From an uncultured Desulfobulbus sp. (lineage in GTDB: Bacteria; Desulfobacterota; Desulfobulbia; Desulfobulbales; Desulfobulbaceae), in the NCBI RefSeq assembly GCF_963664075.1, contig NZ_OY760916.1:1242001-1306000 (forward strand): a stretch of DNA of 64,000 bases, given 5' to 3'. The position numbers and the translations under genes are program-made. Below, piece by piece: positions 18,809-27,500 of this stretch; positions within the stretch are counted from its first letter, which is position 1; each line of letters opens with the position of its first letter. The notes under the pieces were generated by a model. It searched no databases, was not told the DNA's origin, and saw only the letters and a program-made list of their open reading frames with translations.

Positions 18809-19251
18809 CGCTCTCTCCTTGCTTGAGCTCACAGGGAATAGGGATACTGGAAAAAGAGCGGTTGCTTTGCGAAATGGTCGGATGCAGTGCGCGCTCTTTT
18901 GGGTGGAAGTATCGAGCAGCTACGGGTGAAAAGTATGAATTTACAAACCAAGTTTGAAAATCACTTCAGTTTTGACTCTACGCTTCCTGGCTGACTATGT
19001 CAACGTTTTCAAAGAGGTAGGAGGGGCAAACGAAAGGGACCTGCTGAACCGCAGGGTATGGTCACTGCCTGTCATTGAGTTTGAGGGGCGAAAGTGATGT
19101 TCCCTCTTAAAGAGCCTATCAAAACGCCTCCGTTTTGTTATTTCTGAATCCGTGAGGATTCATCAGTGTCTCAGATGAGACTGAACAGCACCAGAATTTG
19201 ATAAAAATGTTGTCTCATTCAAAAGATACCTTGATCTGTGCCCACCCGTCG
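18809..19251. other. Intergenic region with three tandem perfect hairpins
   Basis: About 440 bp without a convincing gene. Between 19120 and 19181 three perfect small hairpins stand in a row: CAAAACG/CGTTTTG (19120-19137), TGAATCC/GGATTCA (19145-19162) and GTCTCA/TGAGAC (19168-19181). None has a U-tract on either strand. The rest contains the promoter of the macrodomain operon near 18810-18960. Confidence 0.55.
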
Positions 19252-20097
19252 TCACGGAGTCAGGTTATTCTTCTCGCCCTTCTCCTGGAGTAGCAAATGG
19301 CGTATCCGCTGACAGCCTGAAGCAAAATCACCGCTATCGACCATCTCTTTCAATATTTGGACAATTTGTTCTGTTTTTCCATGCCTGTTTGCCCCAGAAG
19401 TCTGCTTGAGATAGAGCACTCCCCGCTTGTGGAGCGCCTCCCAAGGTTGCTCCTCAAGTATGGCTGCCGAACATGCTCCATGTAAGGATTGATAGTAGGA
19501 TATCAATGGATCGGGCGTACTCATACGACTCTGTTCTCTCTTGGCAACCACGGAAGGGGAGCTCTTTAAATACGAGCGCTGGGGACTGGGGGGGGCTTGG
19601 GGCGGCGCCGCATCGAATTGCATATTGTCGGCTTCAGCCTCTGCTGAAAAGACCTGGCGGGAGGTTTCCTGCTTTTTCGCTTTTTCAAGGGGAGGGGCGA
19701 AACCTGCCTCAACACTCTCATCGACGGTCGGTGGAGGCGGCGGACTGCTCATGGGTTGGGGGCCGTTGAACGTTTGGATATTGAGGTAAAGAACAACAGA
19801 AACGACAGCAGCGAAGGCCGTGCCAGCATACCCCAGAGCGTATTTCACTCTCCGTGTATTCCCCGCACGTTTTCCTGAGCCCTGGTGGGCAGAGCTGGCC
19901 AGGAGCCATGTCTGGTAACAGGCATCACAGGAAGAAAGGTGATCCATAAGCTCTTGTCTCTCCTCTTGACTGACCCGGTTATCAACAAGCCTGGCCAGCT
20001 TTTCGGCATTCGGGCAGGGACCATTGCCCCTGTGATGATCACTGACCAAAGCCATCAGGCCACGTAATCTCTCCCCCGTATTCTTTTTCTGTTTCAT
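19252..20097 (-). CDS. Putative transmembrane anti-sigma factor with zinc-finger (zf-HC2-like)
   Basis: A 281-residue protein with an N-terminal HC2-type zinc-binding anti-sigma domain (CPNAEKLARLVDN, then HLSSCDACYQTW, giving the H-x3-C-x2-C core), one transmembrane helix near residues 85-105 (GTAFAAVVSVVLYLNI), a Pro-rich linker with six consecutive prolines, and a C-terminal domain, probably periplasmic, of unknown type. It lies 66 bp downstream of the sigma-like gene on the same strand. It probably holds that sigma factor at the membrane until a signal arrives. Confidence 0.82.
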   Translation of the reverse strand: MKQKKNTGERLRGLMALVSDHHRGNGPCPNAEKLARLVDNRVSQEERQELMDHLSSCDACYQTWLLASSAHQGSGKRAGNTRRVKYALGYAGTAFAAVVSVVLYLNIQTFNGPQPMSSPPPPPTVDESVEAGFAPPLEKAKKQETSRQVFSAEAEADNMQFDAAPPQAPPSPQRSYLKSSPSVVAKREQSRMSTPDPLISYYQSLHGACSAAILEEQPWEALHKRGVLYLKQTSGANRHGKTEQIVQILKEMVDSGDFASGCQRIRHLLLQEKGEKNNLTP

Positions 20098-20163
20098 AGA
20101 AGCCTTCTCCTGAAGCCGAGATGAAGGTCAAGTCGTGCTCGGCACAGACGATGCGTGTGTCCT

Positions 20164-21000
20164 TCAATCCTTGATCAGCAATTGCAGCTCAGAGGACAAA
20201 CCAACGCGGTCGAACTCTTTTTTCAACCTGTCCAGCAACCGTTTCATTCGTCCATGCGCCTGAAATCGATTCAAAGAGAGCGCTCTGCCAGCTGCTGTAA
20301 CGTCAAGCCCTTCCTGGAAGCAGAGTCTCAAGAGCAATTTTTCTTCCGCTGTCAAATTAAAGCGCAGTTCGTTGAATTTCTGGACAACTTTGCCCATATC
20401 CAGTTGGGAAAGAGTTTCGTCGCCACTCGCGGATGTACCCACAACCTGTTGGAAAAGGAGGGAAAGAATTGTCCGCTGTTCATTGTTTTCCAAATATTCA
20501 ACCCCTGTCCCTCGAGCATCGGCAACGCCCTCCTCGGGAAGTTCCTCTTCAACCCACTGATGCTTGCCGCATTGTGGAATTCTTCCCAGGATTTCAAAAC
20601 CGATATCTTCAAGTTCAGCAGGAGCTGAAATCTTGGCGATCCTTTGCTGCTGGACAATCTCAACAGCGTCCCCGATTTTCATACGCTGTTGGCACAAGGC
20701 GATAAACATGCGCAGCCAGTTGCCGCCTAGAGTTTTGATCCATTGGGGAGGGTGCAGTCTTCCAAATTTTTTCCGAGCAAAATCTTCATACAGCCTGACC
20801 ACGAGTATTTTCAGAAACGACTTGAATGTGGCACCACCTCGAAACTGTCTGACGCGCGCCCAATCATTGGCAGCCAAGCCATCCATGGCAAAGAGAACGG
20901 CCTCCTCCGCGAGCCCGTGTTGATCACCAAAACGCCGGAGAGCCAGATCGTTCATGGTCTGCCACTCGGCAAGGACCTGTTTTTTATAAATTTTCGACAT
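20164..21000 (-). CDS. RNA polymerase sigma-factor-like protein (ECF-type, large)
   Basis: A 278-residue protein with weak but recognisable sigma-2-like (FKSFLKILVVRLYEDFARKK) and sigma-4-like regions. The latter has LTAEEKLLLRLCFQEGLDV followed by a helix-turn-helix AAGRALSLNRFQAHGRMKR. Spacing between the two regions is longer than in standard ECF factors. ATG 21000 is preferred over an in-frame upstream start at 21057, because that extension lies within the overlapping upstream gene. Pairing with a zinc-finger anti-sigma gene downstream supports the call. Its regulon is unknown. Confidence 0.78.
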   Translation of the reverse strand: MSKIYKKQVLAEWQTMNDLALRRFGDQHGLAEEAVLFAMDGLAANDWARVRQFRGGATFKSFLKILVVRLYEDFARKKFGRLHPPQWIKTLGGNWLRMFIALCQQRMKIGDAVEIVQQQRIAKISAPAELEDIGFEILGRIPQCGKHQWVEEELPEEGVADARGTGVEYLENNEQRTILSLLFQQVVGTSASGDETLSQLDMGKVVQKFNELRFNLTAEEKLLLRLCFQEGLDVTAAGRALSLNRFQAHGRMKRLLDRLKKEFDRVGLSSELQLLIKD

Positions 21001-21468
21001 ACGCTTTGAGCAAATTGAGGACTCTGGGAAGTTCTGCACCTTTAAAAGCGACAACATCTGTTGAGACCATATAGACAGACTTCCCGTGTATAAAACCTTC
21101 CCTCAAAAGGTACTCCGGCTGAGCTTTGGTGTTCACTCCGGGCGGGGGCACATGTAACCGTTCAAATCTTGCTTTTGCCGCTGTTGCCGTGGGTATTCTT
21201 CTTGCGTCAGGACAAAACGATAATAGGCCGAGGGCCAATGGGGGACCTGTTTGTTGGATTTGATCTTTTTAAAGGACTTGACCGCTTCGCCAAAAGATTT
21301 TTTTTCCCAGGCGGTCTGTTCCATGGTCCCGAAACCAACTTGTCTGTATCCCCATACCCCAAGCTCTGCAGGAGAAACTCTCTGCAGCTCTTGCTGACTG
21401 GCAAAAGACCATGAAACAGAACAGAGAAAACAGAGCGATATCGTTATGATATACCGTATGTTCAGCAT
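20984..21468 (-). pseudogene. Secreted protein gene broken by a frameshift
   Basis: The first part (ATG 21468) encodes a signal peptide (IITISLCFLCSVSWSFAS) and a mature region up to LTQEEYP. A second frame then continues from about 21190 with AKARFERLHVPPPGVN and ends LNLLKAYVENL at 20984, overlapping the sigma gene start by 17 bp. The two halves read as one ~160-residue protein if one base near 21185-21195 (the CCCACGG region) is restored. I do not recognise the family. It is upstream of the sigma/anti-sigma pair on the same strand and may be part of that system. A sequencing error is an alternative explanation. Confidence 0.65.
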
Positions 21469-22109
21469 GTTGGATAGCCTCTTGAAAAAATATGTGATGA
21501 CCAACAAATTGGGGAAGCTTTGTACCCCCTAATAAATCAACAGGGCTGAATGTGTTCATAAGGATTGATCTTTATAAAGAGTATGTCGATTAGCTTTTTC
21601 CACGGGCGATCATTCGTCAGATTTCAGCAAGCAGAAGATGACTCGTTTGAAGAACGGTGGTCTCGTGTCCGAGCAGAACTGACTTTGCTCTTCTCCATGA
21701 CGACCAATGCTGCTCATTGTGTCGTTTGTTTTGTATTCGTTTTCTCTTCAGGTTCATCAGAGCCGCTGATACCGTCTGAGCATTGGGATATGGTTGTGTC
21801 GGCAGATGTCCGTCATGCCCCTCTGTGATCAATGCAGTCTCTGAGCCGAGATCAATTCTCCCCCCAAAATAAGTAAGCAGGATTATCATATGGGAATCAT
21901 GAATAATTGCTTTTTCTGCCAATCCCGGCGTCACGCTTTAAAATTTTTTCCTCGGAATAGTCAACATATGCCTGCAGTAAAATTTTGCGCAATCCTCGGA
22001 ATCTGCGCTTACCTGGCCTTGATTGAAAAATCTAATTATTCAAGACACCCTATAATCTGAGGGGAAAAGTATAATGAGGGGGGATGTATGAGAAATACAG
22101 TAAAAAAAT
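21469..22109. other. Gene-poor intergenic region with dispersed repeat
   Basis: About 640 bp. Small frames on both strands (for example 21617-21934 minus) partly derive from the repeat at 21891-22053 and show no protein character. AT content is high near 21950-22110. No clear promoter was identified, although the downstream gene at 22110 must be read from here. Confidence 0.4.
21891..22053. repeat. Dispersed intergenic repeat, copy 1
   Basis: The segment 21891-21936 (beginning TGGGAATCATGAATAATTGC and ending CCCGGCGTCACGC) matches 48554-48599 in all but a few positions, and both copies end with CAAGACACCCTA (22041 and 48641). Copy 1 has about 60 bp more in the middle, with a second CTCGGAATCTG-like unit. 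It is non-coding; short frames crossing it share the peptide TPGL-EAII-DSH. Confidence 0.7.
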
Positions 22110-22640
22110 ATGAATTTGCAGTTCAAAAAAGCCCGCCGCTGTCAACCGCAGGTATGGAGCCCAAAAACAATGGGGATCCTGCTGCTCTTAATGGCACTCC
22201 TGATGACGCAAAGTGTCGCCTTCGGCTTCAGCAAAAATATGCTGCGGATGTTTTTTGATTGTGATCTTGGGGGAGTGCGTGGCGACATGGTGATGGATGT
22301 GGACGTCATACAGGATACAGGCGTGACTTGGGGGCCAGGTGCTCAACCCGATATCGGTGCAGTCATCGGTACCGGAAGTTCAACCACCTATGTCTCAGGG
22401 GAAATCAAAACTCAAAGCGGTGGCCGGTTTGTTTTTACCGGGAGCGCAGGCTATGCCGACTTTACTAACCTGGGGAATCATTCTCGATTTCGAGTCAAGA
22501 TGCAGCTGGATCCTCGGGATAATCGTAAAATGTGGCTTGTGTCAGATCCCACGCATCCAGCAACGCAAGGGCAGTTTGCTTTTCCATGCATTTTGAAAGG
22601 AGTACAGCCTTTCACAAAGGAATTTAATCCTTCGTGGTGA
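22110..22640 (+). CDS. Exported hypothetical protein
   Basis: Up to 176 residues with a hydrophobic export signal (MGILLLLMALLMTQSVAFGF at residues 21-40). An alternative start at ATG 22170 directly before this segment has TATGGAG upstream and would give 156 residues with a normal signal peptide. The mature part is Gly- and Asp-rich, with GSSTTYVSGEIKTQSGGRF and HSRFRVKMQLDPRDNRKMW, suggesting a beta-sandwich. I cannot name a family. It is flanked by repeats on both sides. Confidence 0.65.
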   Translation: MNLQFKKARRCQPQVWSPKTMGILLLLMALLMTQSVAFGFSKNMLRMFFDCDLGGVRGDMVMDVDVIQDTGVTWGPGAQPDIGAVIGTGSSTTYVSGEIKTQSGGRFVFTGSAGYADFTNLGNHSRFRVKMQLDPRDNRKMWLVSDPTHPATQGQFAFPCILKGVQPFTKEFNPSW

Positions 22641-22757
22641 CTTGAAACAGGAGATAGTTTTTTTCGGTCACAAAACGCATTGAACATTCGTTATTATGGG
22701 TTTTTGCTTATTCCTGTCTCCACTTCTTCTCAGACTCTCACTGAACCACTGATGTGA

Positions 22758-22855
22758 GCGATTGCGGGAGGCCCGAGACACTAGGTATCGGTCTGGGGAG
22801 CGTATATCGGTCCTGGCAGGCCGAAAACACCGCAGATTCGGTGCCCCGTGATCGC
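22758..22855. repeat. Dispersed ~100-bp hairpin repeat, copy B (inverted)
   Basis: The reverse complement begins GCGATCACGGGGCACCGAAT and ends CCCGCAATCGC, matching copies A and C at both ends. The central loop arm has diverged. It lies 112 bp upstream of the ABC-F gene. Two-base CA mismatches in the outer stem sit at the same positions as in the other copies. Confidence 0.85.
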
Positions 22856-22966
22856 TGCCCCACTGATTTCTTGCACGCCACGCCTTTTCCAGCTATGTTG
22901 CGACCTTTTTTGTCATCGTTCCATATTCCATCTTTGTCCCCTTCGTTTCTTCTTTTGTGAGTTTCT

Positions 22967-24607
22967 GTGATTCATCTGACCAATATTAGCAAACAACACG
23001 GCTCTCGAGTGTTATTCCGTAACGCCTCGATGCAAATTCTTCCCGCCACTCGCACCGGTCTGGTCGGTCCCAATGGCGCAGGTAAGACCACTATTTTTCG
23101 TTTGATAACCGGCCTGGATGAGCCAGACAAAGGTGAGATCTCGTGTTCCAAACGGACAGTGATCGGCTATTTTTCCCAAGAGGTTGGCGAGATGTCCGGC
23201 CGTTCGGCCTTGGTCGAGGTCATGGCCGCAGCCGGGGAGATCACCGCCCTGGGCGAGCAGATTCGGGAAATGGAAGAAGCCATGTCCACCCCGATGGAAG
23301 ACGACGAACTGGCGGACCTGTTGGAACGCTATGGCAACGCCACCGAGGAGTTCGAGCACCGGGGCGGCTATGATCTGGAAAATCGTGCTCAGGCGGTGCT
23401 GACCGGTCTGGGCATCGGCAGCGACCGCTGGAATTTTCCGGTCGAATCCTTCAGTGGCGGTTGGAAAATGCGTATCGCCTTGGCCGGTATTCTCACCATC
23501 AATCCAGATGTGCTCCTGCTTGACGAACCGACCAACCATCTTGATGTCGAATCTATTCTCTGGCTGGAAGGATGGCTCGTCAACGAATTCAAGGGCGCGC
23601 TGCTGATGACCTGCCATGACCGCGAGTTCATGAACCGAGTGGTCGGGCGGATTGTTGAAGTGGCCAATCAAAACGTGACTACGTACAGCGGAAACTATGA
23701 TTTTTACCTGCGCGAGCGGGAAATTCGGCGTGAACAGTTGCTGGCCAGTTACCGGCGGCAACAAGAGATGCTGGCCAAGGAGGAAGACTTTATTGCCCGT
23801 TTCGCTGCCCGGGTAAGCCATGCCGCCCAGGTGCAGTCGCGGATCAAGAAGCTGGAGAAGATTGAACGGATCGAGCTGCCGCCCGAGCAGAGGATCATCA
23901 AATTCGAATTTTCCGAACCACCTCGCAGTGGTGACGACGTTGTCCGACTGGATGGGCTCAGTAAGACCTGGGGGCAACCTGACGGCACCACTCGCCAAGT
24001 GTTCAGCGGTCTTTCGGGCATGATCCGGCGACAGGAAAAAATTGCCCTCACCGGTCGCAATGGGGCGGGAAAATCGACTCTGTTGAAGGTACTCGCCGGT
24101 CAGACCGAGCCAACCAGCGGCACGGTGACTATCGGTGCTAACGTCCTGGTCGGATACTTCAGCCAGCATTCCATGGACCTGCTCGACGGCGAGATGACAG
24201 TCTCCGAAACCGTGCAGGCGGCCATGCCGCAGGTCAACATTGGCGTAGTCCGCAACCTCTGCGCTGCCTTTCTCTTCCAGGGCGACGATGTAGACAAAAA
24301 AATCAAAATACTCTCCGGCGGTGAAAAAAGCCGGGTGGTGCTGGCCATGCTGCTTGCACAGCCCCTCAATTTCCTCATCCTCGATGAGCCCACCAACCAC
24401 CTCGATATCCAATCACGCGAGGTGCTGCTCGACGCCCTGCAAAAGTTTAGCGGCACGCTGATCATGGTCAGCCACGACCGTTATTTCCTCCGGTCCCTTG
24501 TCAACCGGGTCTTTGAGATCGGCCATGGCCAGATGCAGATCTTTGAGGGCAACTACGAGTACTATCTTGAACAGATTACACCGGCGCAACTTCAGGGGGA
24601 GGACTAA
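22967..24607 (+). CDS. ABC-F family ATPase
   Basis: A 546-residue soluble protein with two ABC ATPase domains and no membrane part, the ABC-F type that acts on ribosomes. Walker A motifs are GPNGAGKTTIF and GRNGAGKSTLL; signatures are FSGGWKMRIALAG and LSGGEKSRVVLAM; both Walker B motifs are followed by DEPTNHLD. The ~80-residue linker between domains (IRREQLLASYRRQQEMLAKE) is the P-site tRNA-interaction motif region. The start is GTG 22967 with a weak site. Members resolve stalled ribosomes or give antibiotic protection; which applies here is unknown. Confidence 0.93.
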   Translation: MIHLTNISKQHGSRVLFRNASMQILPATRTGLVGPNGAGKTTIFRLITGLDEPDKGEISCSKRTVIGYFSQEVGEMSGRSALVEVMAAAGEITALGEQIREMEEAMSTPMEDDELADLLERYGNATEEFEHRGGYDLENRAQAVLTGLGIGSDRWNFPVESFSGGWKMRIALAGILTINPDVLLLDEPTNHLDVESILWLEGWLVNEFKGALLMTCHDREFMNRVVGRIVEVANQNVTTYSGNYDFYLREREIRREQLLASYRRQQEMLAKEEDFIARFAARVSHAAQVQSRIKKLEKIERIELPPEQRIIKFEFSEPPRSGDDVVRLDGLSKTWGQPDGTTRQVFSGLSGMIRRQEKIALTGRNGAGKSTLLKVLAGQTEPTSGTVTIGANVLVGYFSQHSMDLLDGEMTVSETVQAAMPQVNIGVVRNLCAAFLFQGDDVDKKIKILSGGEKSRVVLAMLLAQPLNFLILDEPTNHLDIQSREVLLDALQKFSGTLIMVSHDRYFLRSLVNRVFEIGHGQMQIFEGNYEYYLEQITPAQLQGED

Positions 24608-24788
24608 AGGAGGGAACCTTGAATCCGTGACAGCAGGGGGGGGGCCCTGAACTGATCCTGCCCATCTTGAATGGACATCGCTTTAAGCTGTTTTTACAGC
24701 TTCAACACCAATGGGCTACCATTCAACTGTAATACGGAGAGTGGTCGGTATATTCTTCGAAAGCTTATTCGGATTATTCTGTCCTTTG

Positions 24789-25379
24789 CTAACGTTCTCT
24801 TCTGGGAATCATCTCGACATCAGGCAAGTGGGCATACACTTCCTCAACCGTAGTCATGGTCGTCAGAGCCTCAACAACCACCGGTAATGGCTCAGACCAA
24901 ATTTCTGGCAAGTCTCGTTCACCAGCATCCGTGAGCTTAAAGGCAAGTGTTTCGATCGGAGGAGTGAATGCCGCAGTTACACCAGGTTTGTTTCCTCTTG
25001 GGTCGATACGATACCAACCATATTCCTTCAGGTAGACAGCATTTAATCCGTGGAGGCAATAGGGCGGTCCATCACCTTCAACAGATAATCTCTGATAGCA
25101 CAATCCAGCCGGAATAGAATGAGCCCTGAGCAGAGCGGCCAGTAGGTGGCTTTTTGCGTAACAGTATCCTGTGCCGTGAAGAAGAACGTCAGAGGCCTTG
25201 GAGGTGACAGGGTTCTTTCGATAGTCCCAACTGTGCATGATGGAATCGCGAACAAATTCATAACAGCGTTCAGCTACGGTCACGTCGGAGCAAGACATAT
25301 CGGCAAGTTCCTTGGCCTTGACTATGACTGCTGGGTGTTGCCAGTCAATGAATTCACTGCATTCGAGATATTTATTCAT
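24789..25379 (-). CDS. Transglutaminase-like family protein
   Basis: A 196-residue cysteine-protease-fold protein. The catalytic triad is visible: Cys in LLHGTGYCYAKSHLLAALLR, His in YCLHGLNAVYLKEYGWYRI and Asp in RIDPRGNKPG. These are the three blocks of the transglut_core superfamily. No signal peptide is present, so it is cytosolic. Bacterial members are commonly peptidases or amidases and do not crosslink proteins. It is transcribed away from the ABC-F gene and 71 bp downstream of the RluA-type gene. Confidence 0.85.
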   Translation of the reverse strand: MNKYLECSEFIDWQHPAVIVKAKELADMSCSDVTVAERCYEFVRDSIMHSWDYRKNPVTSKASDVLLHGTGYCYAKSHLLAALLRAHSIPAGLCYQRLSVEGDGPPYCLHGLNAVYLKEYGWYRIDPRGNKPGVTAAFTPPIETLAFKLTDAGERDLPEIWSEPLPVVVEALTTMTTVEEVYAHLPDVEMIPRRER

Positions 25380-25450
25380 GTGGTCCAGCTACGTGCATGG
25401 GGGAGGGGGGATAAGATGGACGAGATGTATGTTACCTTCAAATTCAGGAA

Positions 25451-26410
25451 TCAGGTCCGTTTAATTTTTTTGGGTCTACAGGTGGTCGCGGTAACTCGCA
25501 AAAAATTTTCTGGGATAGGGGTCTCAAAACGGAGAGGTTGACCCGTTTTCGGATGGGTAAAGGCTAGAATTTGGGCGTGCAAAGCCAAACGATGAATTGG
25601 ACTCGATCCTAGGCCATATTTTTTATCCCCGATTATTGGGTGGCCAATGTCCTGCATGTGCACTCTGATTTGATGTTTTCTGCCCGTGTCCAGATTGATA
25701 TGCAACAGCGAATACTTGGAGTTCCCCCCAATTTTTTGGTAGTGGGTGACCGCCTTCTTGCCGGTTGCTGCATTTTGCTGGGAGTACACCTTGAAGGCAG
25801 AGGTCTCTGTAAGCCAGGAGATTACTGTTCCTTCATTTTTTTTCACTACCCCCTCGACCACTCCCACATACGTTCGCTCATCAATTAATGTCTCCCATGT
25901 TTTCTGAATATGCTCCTTGACCATTTGATTTTTAGCAAAAAGGAGCAGGCCGGAGGTCTCCCGGTCCAGACGATGGACTATGAATATCTTGCTGTCTGGA
26001 TCTTCAAGTTTGACATGTTTACTCAGTAAGGAATAGGCTGTTTTTCGCTTTTCCGTTGCAGTGGCAACTGTCAGGAGCCCGGATGGTTTGTTGATGACTA
26101 TGAGATCGTCATCTTCAAAAACGATATCCAGTCCTATTAAATTGTTCTGCATTCTCGGGTGATTCTTCTCCCAGTGCACTTCGACCAAGGCACCTGCAGC
26201 CAGAGGGTAATTGAATTGACCGACAGCTATTCCATCGATAAAAACATGTCGATCGCGTAAGAGCGTTTTCAGGACGGTACGGACTTTATTTGGAAATTGT
26301 TCAATAAGGAAGGGAAACAGAGTATCTTCTTTGTGAACCGTGAACGTGTCAATTTTCGCTTTTATCGGCGCAGCTTTTCTCACTCTTTGGCTAGTCTTTT
26401 TCACTTTCAA
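25451..26410 (-). CDS. RluA-family pseudouridine synthase
   Basis: A 319-residue RNA-modifying enzyme that isomerises uridine to pseudouridine. An N-terminal S4-like RNA-binding domain (TLLRDRHVFIDGIAVGQ) precedes the catalytic domain with motif II HRLDRETSGLLLFAKN, whose Asp is the nucleophile, motif I LIVINKPSGLL and motif III TGRKHQIRVHM. The basic N-terminus (MKVKKTSQRVRKAAPIKAK) is typical of RNA-binding proteins. Whether the target is 23S rRNA, 16S rRNA or tRNA cannot be told from sequence. Confidence 0.93.
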   Translation of the reverse strand: MKVKKTSQRVRKAAPIKAKIDTFTVHKEDTLFPFLIEQFPNKVRTVLKTLLRDRHVFIDGIAVGQFNYPLAAGALVEVHWEKNHPRMQNNLIGLDIVFEDDDLIVINKPSGLLTVATATEKRKTAYSLLSKHVKLEDPDSKIFIVHRLDRETSGLLLFAKNQMVKEHIQKTWETLIDERTYVGVVEGVVKKNEGTVISWLTETSAFKVYSQQNAATGKKAVTHYQKIGGNSKYSLLHINLDTGRKHQIRVHMQDIGHPIIGDKKYGLGSSPIHRLALHAQILAFTHPKTGQPLRFETPIPENFLRVTATTCRPKKIKRT

Positions 26411-26562
26411 TCGTTACCCAATAAAAAAATCAATGTACCGGAGACATCGTGAGGTGGCATAGAAAATATTGGACATCAATTATTTACGCTACGCCTATTT
26501 GCGATGGCATGTTGAACATAACACAGGTGGGGGGCTGTCCTCACACCCAACTTACGGGGTAA

Positions 26563-26662
26563 GCGATCACGGGGCACCGAATCTGCGGTGTTATCGACCT
26601 GATTACGTACAGGTGTACGCTGCACAGGCCGATGCCTTGCATCTCCGGCACCCCGCAATCGC
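26563..26662. repeat. Dispersed ~100-bp hairpin repeat, copy C
   Basis: Nearly identical to copy A through the first 45 and last 35 bases. The hairpin is the best preserved of the three: outer arms GCGAT/ATCGC and CGGGG/CCCCG, inner arms ATCG-CCTG/CAGG-CGAT and tip CGTAC-AGGT-GTACG. It is located between two divergent genes, RluA-type on the minus strand and DUF1456 on the plus strand. Confidence 0.87.
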
Positions 26663-26877
26663 TTACAGATTCTAGGGTTAGCTGTATTTTGGGAGATTGC
26701 CCCGTGACCGGTTGCCTTACGGGACGGTAAGATTCAAAATCCACCCCTGGTGTGATCATCGCCCTTGTGGAAGGGGTGAAGGATCTGAACTTCCTGAAAG
26801 CTGATGCATTGATAAACATTTTCATGTATCTAAGTGAAGGTATAATCGTGTCATAATATTTTACATAGGATGTCTTC

Positions 26878-27357
26878 TTGAAGAATAACGAAGTATTACG
26901 CAGTCTCCGCTATATTTTTAATTTTAGCGATGCAAAAATGGGCTCTATTTTCGCTTTAGCTGGTCATCGGGTGACTCGGTCTCAAGTCAGCGAGTGGTTG
27001 CGACGAGACGACGATCCAGCTATGAAGTGTTGCAAAGATATTGAATTAGCAATATTTCTTAACGGATTGATTATTGAAAAAAGGGGAAAAAAAGAAGGGC
27101 CTTCGCCTGAACCTGAGCATCGATTGACCAACAACAGCATTTTTAAAAAACTACGGATAGCCTTGGATCTGAAGGGAAATGACATCCAGGAAATTATGGA
27201 ACTGGCGCGTTTCTCTATCAGCGAGCATGAGATAACCGCTTTTTTCCGCAAACCGGGCCAAAACAACTACAGGCTCTGCAAGGATCAGGTTCTGCGCAAT
27301 TTTATTAGAGGTCTGCAATTGAAATATCGTCCCAAATCGACAGAAGCTGAAACTTGA
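26878..27357 (+). CDS. DUF1456 (YehS-like) family protein
   Basis: A 159-residue protein with two tandem copies of the DUF1456 unit: LRSLRYIFNFSDAKMGSIF followed by LRIALDLKGNDIQEIMELA. Each is followed by an SEWLRRDDDP- or TAFFRKPGQ-type segment, as in E. coli YehS. The repeats look like HTH-like helical bundles of unknown function. Translation starts at TTG 26878 with AGGA 8 nt upstream. The family is known only as conserved and uncharacterised. Confidence 0.88.
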   Translation: MKNNEVLRSLRYIFNFSDAKMGSIFALAGHRVTRSQVSEWLRRDDDPAMKCCKDIELAIFLNGLIIEKRGKKEGPSPEPEHRLTNNSIFKKLRIALDLKGNDIQEIMELARFSISEHEITAFFRKPGQNNYRLCKDQVLRNFIRGLQLKYRPKSTEAET

Positions 27358-27500
27358 GGCGCTTCCTGCAAACACTCGGCTATTTTGATTCAAAATCTGG
27401 GTCTAATGAAGGTCACGGTGGTCAGGAGCAATGATGACTGCAAAGGTCTTTGACATGCTGATTATTTTTTTTAACAACCAGAGAAAAATACCAAATTTGC
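27358..27500. other. Intergenic region between convergent genes
   Basis: About 140 bp between the DUF1456 gene and the large sensor kinase, which converge. It contains a T-rich run (TTATTTTTTTTAAC near 27465) that could end transcription from the plus strand, but no stem is attached to it. Confidence 0.35.

Noticed and set aside
23012..24412. 466-codon frame antisense to the ABC-F gene
   Set aside because: It lies entirely opposite a clear ABC-F gene with all motifs; the long open frame is a by-product of GC-rich codon use.
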